Assembly: GCA_039683515.1 (NCBI GenBank)
Contig: JBDKRG010000034.1
Span: forward strand, 79,760 to 143,759
Length of the DNA stretch: 64,000 nt
Direction of reading: 5' to 3'
From: JAJFUE01 sp039683515
GTDB taxonomy: Bacteria > Sumerlaeota > Sumerlaeia > MVZB01
Shown: piece by piece, positions 9,299 through 18,266 of the stretch
How the letters are laid out: the number at the start of each line of letters is the position of its first letter
Numbering within the stretch: position 1 is the stretch's first letter
The notes under the pieces: model-generated
The model's input: the letters and a program-made list of their open reading frames with translations, nothing else
Told to the model about the DNA's origin: nothing
Databases searched by the model: none
Made by a program: the position numbers and the translations under genes

Positions 9299-12200
9299 TT
9301 GCCGTACATCCGCCGCACACTCGGTTTCATCGCGGCTTTCGCCGCGTTCGCCATCGCCGCCCGGGCCGGAATCGTCACCGAAGGCACGGCGTCCTATACC
9401 GGCGACGGCCTCACCGTTTCGCTCGAATGGAAAGCCGGCGACGGCTACAAAGCCCTCGACGAGACGCCCGACTACACGGACGTCACCTGGATTCAGGTTC
9501 CCAAGGGGACGCCGATCGAGCTCAAGGCGTCGTGGGGCGAGCTTCCCGCGGGCGGCATCTTCGAAAAGGCGACGCTGACGCTCAGCCGCCGCGAGGGGGA
9601 CGAAACCATCGACGCCACCAGCGGCAACAGCATCAGCACGAACTTCACGGTGGGCGTCGCGCCGGGGACCGAGAACACGTCGCCGGGCGGCATGACGCTG
9701 GCGGTCGTGTGGCAGAAACTGGAACAGGCGGCGACGCAGGACACGCCGGCGGTTTACAGGAAGGTGACGACGCAGGTCGGCCGCGGGATCATGCGGCCGA
9801 TGCGGACGGTCGAGGCCAAGATGCCGGGCGACGCCGACGACAAGGCGGTCCTGTACAACGATTTCGAATTCTTCCTGACGCCGTACAACACGCCTTATGT
9901 CGATGAGCTGACCGACGAAAAGGACGCCTTCAACGTCCGCTACGGGATTCACGTCGGCTGTCCGTCGCCGGACGGCCCGAACGCATCCACCGCCCGCGCC
10001 GGCGTGATGGCGCGCGTCGTCTACCTCAGCAGCCATTACAAGAGCCCGTGGGGGACGACCGATGCCAACGGCGGCACGACCGTGACGCTCGGGTCGGCCG
10101 GGATCGACCTGCCGGCGCACGGGACGTATTACGCCCCGGCGCTGTACGTATCCGCGGCGCCGCTCACGGCCGACGGCGCGACGGCGTGCCCCGCCTATAA
10201 GGGCCGGACGCTGACGCTGCCGGCGCTCAAGGATTTCATCGGGACGCTCAAGCTGAAGGTGACCGACATGGACGACAATCCGCTGCGCGCGACCGTGAAC
10301 GTGTGGGGCGGGCAATACTTATTGAGCAACGTTTCGGCCACGGGCACGGCCGATTCGGCCGGCAACGCATCGATCCGGCTCCTGCCGTGGAAAGCCTCCA
10401 CCGGAACGAGCGATCAAAACATTCACCTGCCGCCCTACGTCAACATCTCATCCGATATCACGAACATCGTCGACGGCGCGCAGATGAACCTCATCGACGG
10501 GCGGCCCGCGTTCCTGTCGCCGCATTTTTGGCTCCACGACGGCGCGTATACGTTCAAGGACAAGGGCGCGGCGAGCAAGAAGGCGCGCATCCAGTACCTC
10601 GACAAGGACGATAACGTCGTTGCCGAATTCGGCGTCCACCCCGAACTCAAGCGCGATTCGTCCATCTCCAACGGGCGCGACCGGCATTTCTACGAAATCA
10701 CGCCGACGCGCGACCTCAAGCTCTACAAGGCGCGGGTGGTTTATGACGATCCCGACGGCGGCCCGGACCCGATCGTCGCCAGCGGCACGGCGGAGTTCCG
10801 CGCCCAGGCCCGGTGGGAACGCGCGATGTCGGGGGCCGAAATGCAGTTCCGCATCTGCGCCGTCGGCCCCTGGGCCGGCCAGACCAACGACTTCTTCACG
10901 CGCATGAGCCCCCAGCTGCGCCTGCTGCAGACGGCGGCGGCCGACGAAGTGATGCCGATCCGCATCACGTTCAGCAACGGCCCCGCGTTCACGCCCCAGA
11001 CTTCGTTCTACCAGCGCGACATCTGGGCGCTTCAGGAACTGGTCAAGGAGCTCGACCAGGCGCAGCGAGGCAGCCCGTTCAACCGCATCATCGGCATCGT
11101 CCCGCCCAATTATCTCGACACCGAGGTCGGCGGCAAGGTCGCCGGGCTGATGTTCGACGCCTACCCCGGCGCGTTCCTGATCGACCCCTCGAAGATCGGC
11201 GCGCACGGCTCCATGCACGAATTCCTGCACACGCTCGGGCTGCCCGATATCTATGAAGGCGATTACTACGGCACCGGCAAGATCATCCCGCCGCCGTCGT
11301 CCAACGGCTACAAGCCGGTCTCGCGCAAGGTCGTCGCCAACATCCCCAAAACCTACCCGAATTTCCAGGCGATCCTGTATGACCACGCAAGAACCGCCTG
11401 GGCGCAGGACGGCGAATTCGGGACGCTGCTGCGGTTCGCGTGCCGGCAGATCACGACTTCTCCAGCGCCGCAAGCCGCGGGGATGCGGGACGGCGCGACG
11501 CTCCAGGCCGCGACGGGCACGATCAGCATCAGCGGCGCGTTCAAGACCGACAAGGCGACGTTCTGGGCGGCCGACCTCGACCCGGTGTTCGCCGACACCG
11601 GCACGGCCCAGAATCCGTACGCGGGCAAAACCTACGGCGATTATTACGTGCGCGTCGTCGGCGCCTCCAACAACACGCTGGCCGCGGTGTATATCACCGG
11701 CGGCAACAAATACAACGCCACGCGCGTCCTGAACGAAAACGCCTCGGCCTCCAAGTTCCACGGCGTCGGCATCGACAAGAACCTGCGCGCGGCGTTCTCG
11801 GCGACTCTGCCGATCGACGCAAGCAGCGTCAGCCGCATCGAGCTCGGGCCGTCGAACGAGTGGGGCCAGTTCGCGGCCATCTGGAACACGATCACGGTCT
11901 CGGCGAACGCCCCCGCGGTCAGCTCGTTCTCGCCCGCCGCGCCGTCGACCCTGAGCGGCGCGTTCACGCTGAGCTGGAAGGCCACCGACGCCGATCCGGC
12001 CGACGCGGCGCAACTGCTCAACCACCGCGTCTTGGTAAGCGACGGCGGCGTCACGTGGAGCCTCGTGAGCTCGGCCGCGCAATACGACTGGGGCACGCAA
12101 AAATACAGCTGCGCGCTCAACGCGGCCGATTTCCCGCAGGGGAGCAAATACGCGTTCAAGATCCTCTGCAGCGACGGCCTGCGCACGAGCCAGCTCGTCA

Positions 12201-14002
12201 CGCCGGCGACCTACACGATCAGCGGGTTCAATCCCAATCCGGTCGCGTCGCTCGGCGTCGCGGCGTGGGACGGAAAACGCCCGGACACGGGGCCGCTCGC
12301 GCTGGCGGTGCCGATCGGCAACACGGGCAACGGGATGCTCACCGTCATCCCGGACGCGGCCTCGCTGCCGTCGTGGCTCACGCCGACGTTGCGCGAAACG
12401 CGCATCGCGCCGCGCACCACGGGGCTGCTGACGCTGACCGGCGACCTGCCGACCTCCGGCACCTATCAAAAGACAATCAACCTGAAAACCAACGACCCGG
12501 CGCATCCGACGCTGTCGCTGCCGATCAAGATCGTGCAGGGGCCGACGACCACCGCGCCGCGCGTCCACCGGATCGAAGTCGGGCTGTTCGGCTCGGAGCA
12601 GCGGCCGTTCCAGCCGGGCGAAATCGTCAACGTGACGGCCTGGGAGTACGCAAGCCGCGGCGGCTTGAACGCATTCATGACGATCGAGCGCGTCAGCCCC
12701 GGTTGCGCGATCGTCGTCGATCGCGCGCCGATGGAGGCGGGCGCATGGCCGGGTCAATACCAGGCGACGTGGGAAATCCCTTCCGATATCGCCGACGGCC
12801 AGTACGCGGTCGAGATCACGCTCGCCGACCCCAAGGGGGGCGCCGGCGACTCCGACGGCCTCGCCCCCGGCCAGGACGCGAGTTTCCTGATCCGGCGCTT
12901 TAACAGCTCGCCGGTCTTCACGCTGCCGTCGGCGGCCGAGACCAGCATGACCGTGACCGCCAATCAGGAGTGCGTGCTCAGCTACAACGTCTCCGATCCC
13001 GACGGCGATGCGCTCGACCTGGCCGTCAACGGCTTCCCGTTCCCGTATTACTGGGATCGCGCCGGCAAGAAAATCCGCTGGTATCCGTCCGCCGGCGGCG
13101 TCGGGTATCAACTGGTCCTGTCGGCCCGTGATTCGCACGGCGCCATCGCCACGCGCACCTGGAAGTTCACGATCAAGGATTCGACCGTGACGATTCCGGC
13201 CAACCGCGCCGTGCCGTCGAACCTGCCGGGCTACTCCACGCTCGTTTCGGGGCAGATTTATTACATCACGGTCGCCGCCACCGGCCAGAAAGGCTGCCGC
13301 GTCGATTACCGGCTCGCGGGCTCCTCGACGTGGACGCAGGGGTCGATCCTCCCTTACAAGGACGTCGAACTCTCGCCCGGGTACCATTACATCTACGCCG
13401 AGTGGGACTGGTCGAAGCTCGGGCTCCAGTCGAACAAGCAGTACGAGCTGCGGTTCGTCAACATCGACGCCGGCAACAAGGCCGATTCGGCGCCGTTGAC
13501 AAGGCTTGTATTTACGAACACCGTCGCCGGGACGCTCACGCAGGTCAAGGCGCCGGCCAAGGTCTTCGCCGGGCAGTCCTTCGAAATGCAGGTCACCGCG
13601 CGCAACGACGCCACGCAGCCATGGAATTCCGGCTCGGGGATCAAGGCCGCGCCCACCGGGACCGATCCGTTCTACTCGGGCCAGCCGCTGACGCTCTCGG
13701 GCTGGCAGCAGGTCACGCAGGGGGCGACCGTCACGTGGACGGTCAGCGCCGCGGCGCCGTCGGCCGCGGGCGCGTATACGACGCGCTGGAACCTGCTCAA
13801 CGCGCAGGGCGCCGCGCTCGGCTCGGCGGCGGAGGCCGCCGTCACGGTCATCGCCGACCCGGGCGTCACGCTCGCCGAAATGCGCGCGTATTTACTGAAC
13901 ACCTGGACGCCGGGTTCGACGTGGCTGGGCAAGGCCGATCTGAACAAGGACGGCAAAGTCAACGTGGCCGATCTTGTGGCGATCAATAACCTCTTGAAAT
14001 GA
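9299..14002 (+). CDS. Secreted multidomain M6-like metalloprotease with C-terminal dockerin-type repeat
   Basis: This 1567-residue protein has an N-terminal signal peptide (hydrophobic to about residue 24, ending ARA). A central HEFLHTLGLPDIYEG at H640-G654 gives the HExxHxxGxPD zinc signature of M6 (InhA-like) metallopeptidases. After about residue 860 come several beta-rich modules: an Ig/fibronectin-like domain, a BACON-like segment around ASLPSWLTP, and a cadherin-like segment around YNVSDPDGDALDL. The C-terminus ends with DLNKDGKVNVADL (D1547-L1559), one calcium-binding dockerin/EF-hand repeat. The start is TTG after a GGGGGG tract; it gives a good signal peptide. It probably acts outside the cell on protein or glycoprotein. 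The peptidase assignment rests on the motif alone. A long antisense frame over this gene is a high-GC shadow. Confidence 0.75.
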   Translation: MPYIRRTLGFIAAFAAFAIAARAGIVTEGTASYTGDGLTVSLEWKAGDGYKALDETPDYTDVTWIQVPKGTPIELKASWGELPAGGIFEKATLTLSRREGDETIDATSGNSISTNFTVGVAPGTENTSPGGMTLAVVWQKLEQAATQDTPAVYRKVTTQVGRGIMRPMRTVEAKMPGDADDKAVLYNDFEFFLTPYNTPYVDELTDEKDAFNVRYGIHVGCPSPDGPNASTARAGVMARVVYLSSHYKSPWGTTDANGGTTVTLGSAGIDLPAHGTYYAPALYVSAAPLTADGATACPAYKGRTLTLPALKDFIGTLKLKVTDMDDNPLRATVNVWGGQYLLSNVSATGTADSAGNASIRLLPWKASTGTSDQNIHLPPYVNISSDITNIVDGAQMNLIDGRPAFLSPHFWLHDGAYTFKDKGAASKKARIQYLDKDDNVVAEFGVHPELKRDSSISNGRDRHFYEITPTRDLKLYKARVVYDDPDGGPDPIVASGTAEFRAQARWERAMSGAEMQFRICAVGPWAGQTNDFFTRMSPQLRLLQTAAADEVMPIRITFSNGPAFTPQTSFYQRDIWALQELVKELDQAQRGSPFNRIIGIVPPNYLDTEVGGKVAGLMFDAYPGAFLIDPSKIGAHGSMHEFLHTLGLPDIYEGDYYGTGKIIPPPSSNGYKPVSRKVVANIPKTYPNFQAILYDHARTAWAQDGEFGTLLRFACRQITTSPAPQAAGMRDGATLQAATGTISISGAFKTDKATFWAADLDPVFADTGTAQNPYAGKTYGDYYVRVVGASNNTLAAVYITGGNKYNATRVLNENASASKFHGVGIDKNLRAAFSATLPIDASSVSRIELGPSNEWGQFAAIWNTITVSANAPAVSSFSPAAPSTLSGAFTLSWKATDADPADAAQLLNHRVLVSDGGVTWSLVSSAAQYDWGTQKYSCALNAADFPQGSKYAFKILCSDGLRTSQLVTPATYTISGFNPNPVASLGVAAWDGKRPDTGPLALAVPIGNTGNGMLTVIPDAASLPSWLTPTLRETRIAPRTTGLLTLTGDLPTSGTYQKTINLKTNDPAHPTLSLPIKIVQGPTTTAPRVHRIEVGLFGSEQRPFQPGEIVNVTAWEYASRGGLNAFMTIERVSPGCAIVVDRAPMEAGAWPGQYQATWEIPSDIADGQYAVEITLADPKGGAGDSDGLAPGQDASFLIRRFNSSPVFTLPSAAETSMTVTANQECVLSYNVSDPDGDALDLAVNGFPFPYYWDRAGKKIRWYPSAGGVGYQLVLSARDSHGAIATRTWKFTIKDSTVTIPANRAVPSNLPGYSTLVSGQIYYITVAATGQKGCRVDYRLAGSSTWTQGSILPYKDVELSPGYHYIYAEWDWSKLGLQSNKQYELRFVNIDAGNKADSAPLTRLVFTNTVAGTLTQVKAPAKVFAGQSFEMQVTARNDATQPWNSGSGIKAAPTGTDPFYSGQPLTLSGWQQVTQGATVTWTVSAAAPSAAGAYTTRWNLLNAQGAALGSAAEAAVTVIADPGVTLAEMRAYLLNTWTPGSTWLGKADLNKDGKVNVADLVAINNLLK

Positions 14003-14081
14003 GCCGGCCGATTACCGAGTCAAGCCGTCATAATATGCCCGAATTTTTTTAAATTGGCGTGTGCGAAAGATCGAATCCGCC

Positions 14082-14125
14082 CTGTCACTCCGGAGTTCTC
14101 GAGTTCAAGTCCCGTCGGCCCCGCC
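14082..14125 (+). repeat. Duplicated 3' half of tRNA-Asp (att-like direct repeat)
   Basis: These 44 nt match tRNA-Asp 6019-6062 at 41 positions in the same orientation. The match starts at the anticodon loop (CTGTCAC) and runs through the T arm to GGCCCCGCC. The 5' half is absent, so it is not a tRNA gene. This is the pattern left by site-specific integration into a tRNA gene. Confidence 0.85.
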
Positions 14126-14173
14126 GGGTTTCCAGGGGCGCGAGCCGCAAGGGCTTGCGGCTTCTTGGTGTGC

Positions 14174-16720
14174 TTACAGGCGGGGGTCGACGGGCTCGCT
14201 TTCGAGCGCGAGGACGCCGAAGGCGCATTCGTGGACGCGGCGCAGCGGTTCGCGGCGGATGAAACGCTCGAGGCTTTCGATGCCGAGCGCGAACTCGCGC
14301 AGCGCCAGCGAGCGTTTTGCCGACAGCCCGCGCGAGCGGAGGCGCTCCAAGTTTTCCGGCGCGGTGTATTCGAGGCCGTAGATGATGCGCAGATACTCGC
14401 GGCCGCGGCACTTGACGGCGGGCTGAAGCAGGCCGCGCTTGCCGGTGGCGATGTAATCGAGGGGCTTCACCACCATCCCCTCGCCGCCGGCCGCGGTCAG
14501 GTCGAGCCACCACCGGATCGCGCCGGCGCGGTTCGAGTCGTCGGCCAGGTCGACGACCCGGTACGGCGTCGCGATCAGGAAATCGCCGGCGCCGGCGCAG
14601 ACGCGCGCGAGCGTCTCCATGTGCCAGGCGTGGTCCTTGTCGACGTGGACCGCCCCCTCGGTCGCGAGCAGGTGGAAGGGAGCGAGCCGGTAATCGTCGG
14701 CCGACGCGACCGGCCAGCAATACTGGCGGTAAGCCTGAACGTAGCGGCCGGCCATCTCGGCGCGGCCGCGGAATTTCTCGACGAGCGCGGCGACGTCCTG
14801 GCCGCGCTGGGCCGCGGCCTCGAGGGCGCGCGTCGCGTCGGCGAGCGAGGATTGCGCGCTGGCGCCGACCGGCGCGTACTGCAGGCGCAGGAGCTCGCGC
14901 GCCTTGGCCGACCACGGCATGAGCTCGCAATCGAGGCACGCCCAGTCGGTACCGAACTCGTCCCAGAACGAGGCGGCGTCCATGGCGCCGCGCAACCGGC
15001 CGAGGAGCTCGGCCTGAAGCGCGGCGTCCGCAAAGAACGGCCGGCCGGTGCGCGTGTAGAAAATCCCCGCGGCGGCCGAGTCCTCCACGCCGAAGCGCCG
15101 GGCGGCCGCGCCGGCGTCGCGGCAGACGATCGCGACGCAGCGCGAGCCCATGTGCTTCTGCTCGCAGACGGCCCGCCCGACGCCGCGGCCGCGATAGTAT
15201 TCGAGCGCCTCGGCCGGGTGCTCGAGCATCCCCGGCTCCCTTGACGTCTCGCACGGCGACATCGTCGGCGGCAGGTAGATCAGCCACTTGGGGTTGGCCG
15301 CGAAACGGCTCATCGCCTCGAGCGCGGCCATCGAGTTTTCCTCGCGGATCACGACCTGCGACTGGAGGCGCGTCGAGATGAGGCGCTTGCCGGAGACGTC
15401 CTCGAAATCGAGCACGTCGTCGAGCTCCTGCTGGGCGGAAATCGCCGGCGCGGGGGCGGGCTCGAGCGGCCGGACCGGCTCGCAGTAAGTCGCGCGCGCG
15501 GCGACGGAGACGATTTCGCGCTCGGGATAGCGGAGCGCCGTCAGCTGCCCGCCGAAGACGCAGCCGGTGTCGATGTCGATCGTGCGGTTGACCCACTGCG
15601 GCTCGGGGGTCGGCGTGTGGCCGTAGACGACCGTGGCGCGGCCGCGATACTCGGCGGCCCAATTGACCCGGACGGGAAGGCCGAACTCGTCGGTCTCGCC
15701 GGTCGTCTCGCCGTAGAGTGCGAAGCTGCGCACGGCGCCCGAGCCGCGCCCCTGCATCTCCTCCTTCATGCCGGCGTGGGCGACGACGAGGTTGCCGCCG
15801 TCGAGGACGTAGTGGCTCACGAGCCCATCGAGGAACGCGGAGACCTCTTGCTTGAACTCGTCGGGCTCGGCCGCGAGCTGCTCGAGCGACGCCTCAAGGC
15901 CGTGCGTCATGTGCACGTTGCGGCCGCCGAGCTTGTGCAAAAGCTTCATGTCGTGGTTGCCGGGGACGCAAAGCGCCGCGCCGCGCCCGGCCATCGACAT
16001 GACGAGCCTGAGGACCTGCGGGATTTTCGGGCCGCGGTCGACGAGGTCGCCGAGGAAGACGGCCTTGCGCCCCGGCGGCGGCGTGGCGGTGAGGCCGCCG
16101 TCGACCGCGTAACCGAGCCGCGCGAGCAGTTCGCAGAGCTCGTCATGGCAGCCATGGACGTCGCCGATGATGTCGAACGGGCCGGTCTCGTGCCTGAGGT
16201 TGTTCCACAACGGCTGGCGCTCGACGCGCGCGGCCTCGACGGCCTCGACCGAATCGAGGACGAAAATATGGCGGAAGCCCTCGAGCTTGAGCCTGCGGCG
16301 CGAGCGCCGCAGCTGCGTGATGTGCTGGCGGATGACCTGTTCGCGCAGGGTGCGGTCGGCGCGGCTGCGGTTGCGCTCGAGGCAGACCTTGTCGGGCAGG
16401 TCGAGGACGATCGCGACCGGCAGGCAGTGGTACCTGCGCGCCAGCGTGACGAGCGGCTTGCGCGCGTCGGGCTGGACGTTCGTGGCGTCGACGACGGTCA
16501 GCCGGCCGGCCGCGAGCCGCTTGGCCGCGATGAAATTGAGGACGTCGAACGCGTCGCCCGTCGCGTCCATGCTGTTTTCGTCGTCGCTGACGAGCGCGCG
16601 GCAGAAGTCGGACGACAGGACCTCGGTCGGCTTGAAGTGCCGGCGCGCAAAGGTCGACTTGCCGGAGCCGGACGCGCCGACCATGACGACGAGAGAGAGT
16701 TCGGGGATGCTAATGTTCAC
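14174..16720 (-). CDS. pnkp: Polynucleotide kinase-phosphatase-ligase Pnkp (RNA repair)
   Basis: This is the bacterial RNA end-healing and sealing enzyme, 848 residues, close to the well-studied clostridial protein. The N-terminal kinase has GASGSGKST (G15-T23, K21) and VVDATN. The central metallophosphatase has IIGDVHGCHDEL, FLGDLVDRGP and PGNHDMK. The C-terminal ligase/adenylyltransferase has CEQKHMGSR with nucleotidyl lysine K522. It heals 5'-OH and 2',3'-cyclic phosphate ends. Ligation normally requires the N-terminal domain of Hen1. The start GTG overlaps the Hen1 stop by 11 nt, so the two are coupled. The cassette begins about 50 nt after the tRNA-Asp fragment. Confidence 0.95.
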   Translation of the reverse strand: MNISIPELSLVVMVGASGSGKSTFARRHFKPTEVLSSDFCRALVSDDENSMDATGDAFDVLNFIAAKRLAAGRLTVVDATNVQPDARKPLVTLARRYHCLPVAIVLDLPDKVCLERNRSRADRTLREQVIRQHITQLRRSRRRLKLEGFRHIFVLDSVEAVEAARVERQPLWNNLRHETGPFDIIGDVHGCHDELCELLARLGYAVDGGLTATPPPGRKAVFLGDLVDRGPKIPQVLRLVMSMAGRGAALCVPGNHDMKLLHKLGGRNVHMTHGLEASLEQLAAEPDEFKQEVSAFLDGLVSHYVLDGGNLVVAHAGMKEEMQGRGSGAVRSFALYGETTGETDEFGLPVRVNWAAEYRGRATVVYGHTPTPEPQWVNRTIDIDTGCVFGGQLTALRYPEREIVSVAARATYCEPVRPLEPAPAPAISAQQELDDVLDFEDVSGKRLISTRLQSQVVIREENSMAALEAMSRFAANPKWLIYLPPTMSPCETSREPGMLEHPAEALEYYRGRGVGRAVCEQKHMGSRCVAIVCRDAGAAARRFGVEDSAAAGIFYTRTGRPFFADAALQAELLGRLRGAMDAASFWDEFGTDWACLDCELMPWSAKARELLRLQYAPVGASAQSSLADATRALEAAAQRGQDVAALVEKFRGRAEMAGRYVQAYRQYCWPVASADDYRLAPFHLLATEGAVHVDKDHAWHMETLARVCAGAGDFLIATPYRVVDLADDSNRAGAIRWWLDLTAAGGEGMVVKPLDYIATGKRGLLQPAVKCRGREYLRIIYGLEYTAPENLERLRSRGLSAKRSLALREFALGIESLERFIRREPLRRVHECAFGVLALESEPVDPRL

Positions 16721-18113
16721 GGGTGAATATCCCCATCTGCGTCGGCGGGCCGAGCTGATCGTCCCGGGGCCCGATCGGCGCGAACCGGACCTGGTAATTG
16801 AAGCGTTCGGCGATCGCCCGCGCCCAGCCCTCGAACTGCGCGCGCGTCCACTCGAAGCGGTGGTCCCGGTGGCGCAGCCGGCCGGCCGGCAGCGACTCGA
16901 ACCTGGCGTTGTATTCGATGTTGGGCGTCGTCAGGACGATCGCGCGCGGGCGCGCGAACTCGAACAGGACCCGCTCGAACGCCGCCAGGCGCGCCTCGTC
17001 GAGGTGCTCGATGACCTCGACGGCCGCCGCGGCGTCGAACCCCTCGATCCGGCGGTCGCGATACATGAGCGAGCCGTGCAGCAGCCGGATGCGCTCCCGC
17101 TGGCGCTCCGGCAGGCGCTCGACGTGGAGCCGCTCGCCGGCCTTCTCGAGCGCGCGCCACGAGACGTCGAGGCCGACGATCTCGGCGAACTGCTTCTGCC
17201 TGAGCAGAAGCCGGAGGAGCCGGCCCTCGCCGCAGCCCAGGTCGAGGACGCGCGCGGCGCCCGAGCCGCACAGCTCCGCGACGACCCCGTTCATGCGGCA
17301 TTCGTTGAGCGAGATCCTGCGCTCGACGGCCTCCTCCTCGCGCTCGTGGGATTCGAGCTGGTCGTCGGGGTCGCCGGCGTCCTCCTCGGTCAGGCGCGCG
17401 AGCGTCTCGCGGACGAGGTGGCGCTGGTGCTTGAGGTAGCGGTCGACGATCTGCCCGCGCATCGGGTGGCCGCCGAGCCAGCCCTCGCCGTGGCGCAGCA
17501 GCTTCTCCGCCTCGTCGTCGCTCACCCAGTAGTGCTTGTCGTTGTCGAGCACCGGCATGAGCACGTAGAGGTGCGACAGGAGCGCCTCGAGTTTCTGCGC
17601 CGCGCGCAGGGTGACGCGGAAATACGGGCTTTCGCCCCACTCCGGGAAGCGCTCGTCGAGCGGCAGGCGCTCGGCGGCGAGCTCGTAGCCGAGCGGCTCG
17701 AACAGGGATCGGAGGAAAGGCTCGCCGCCGCGGCACGGCAGGGCCGAAAGCGTCGCTTCGAGCGGCATCGGCTCCGCGGCCAGCTCCGGCCGGTCCTTCG
17801 AGTGGCCGCCGAGCGCGCTCGAAAACACGCGGGCGATCGCGACGCTCATGAACGAGGACGCGACATACGGACGGTCGTTGACGTACTGCGCCAGCGCGTA
17901 GCCCTCGCCGGCCGGGCCGCGCCGCCGCACGAGGCCGATCGGGTCGATGTCGAGCAGGAGCGCCGCCGTGCAGCGCTCGTCGGCCGCCTCCGGGTAGAAC
18001 ACGTGCGCCCGGCCGAACGCCAGGTCGAACGACTGCGCCCGGGCCGGGTTCTTGTGCAGCAGGTAGCCGAGATCGGTCGCGGGCCGGCGCGTGGTCGTGA
18101 TCGTCAACAGCAT
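16710..18113 (-). CDS. hen1: 3'-terminal RNA ribose 2'-O-methyltransferase Hen1
   Basis: Hen1 methylates the 2'-OH at the cleavage site before sealing, which protects the repaired RNA from repeat cutting. The 467-residue protein has the N-terminal ligase-activating domain (LLTITTTRRPATDLGYLLHK) and a C-terminal SAM methyltransferase (VLDLGCGEGRLLRLLL). The metal-binding Glu/His set is intact: E366, E369 and H370 in EVIEHLD, and H418 in DHRFEW. ATG at 18113 has GGAG upstream; a Met 15 codons earlier is not supported. It forms a two-gene operon with pnkp. Confidence 0.95.
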   Translation of the reverse strand: MLLTITTTRRPATDLGYLLHKNPARAQSFDLAFGRAHVFYPEAADERCTAALLLDIDPIGLVRRRGPAGEGYALAQYVNDRPYVASSFMSVAIARVFSSALGGHSKDRPELAAEPMPLEATLSALPCRGGEPFLRSLFEPLGYELAAERLPLDERFPEWGESPYFRVTLRAAQKLEALLSHLYVLMPVLDNDKHYWVSDDEAEKLLRHGEGWLGGHPMRGQIVDRYLKHQRHLVRETLARLTEEDAGDPDDQLESHEREEEAVERRISLNECRMNGVVAELCGSGAARVLDLGCGEGRLLRLLLRQKQFAEIVGLDVSWRALEKAGERLHVERLPERQRERIRLLHGSLMYRDRRIEGFDAAAAVEVIEHLDEARLAAFERVLFEFARPRAIVLTTPNIEYNARFESLPAGRLRHRDHRFEWTRAQFEGWARAIAERFNYQVRFAPIGPRDDQLGPPTQMGIFTREH

Positions 18114-18266
18114 GGCGGAACTCCGGCGGTCATGATATTGGATGAACAGGAAAATCACAAGCGCGGCAGGCGGCCAATGGGGTATATCGGAACAATCCGC
18201 GCCGCGCGGATGTCAATGGTATTCGGTTCATGGTGTTCAACCGCGTTGACCCGAAAGGAGCGGACG

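Noticed and set aside
10448..13387. 979-codon antisense frame over the metalloprotease gene
   Set aside because: The composition is Arg/Asp/Gly-rich and repetitive, mirroring the codon bias of the true gene; no domain is recognisable.
14059..14131. Second tRNA-Asp gene
   Set aside because: Only the 3' half from the anticodon loop is present; there is no acceptor 5' strand or D arm.
16167..18266. N-terminal extension of the DUF2330-like protein
   Set aside because: It is antisense to pnkp/hen1. The signal peptide and ribosome site place the start at 18267.
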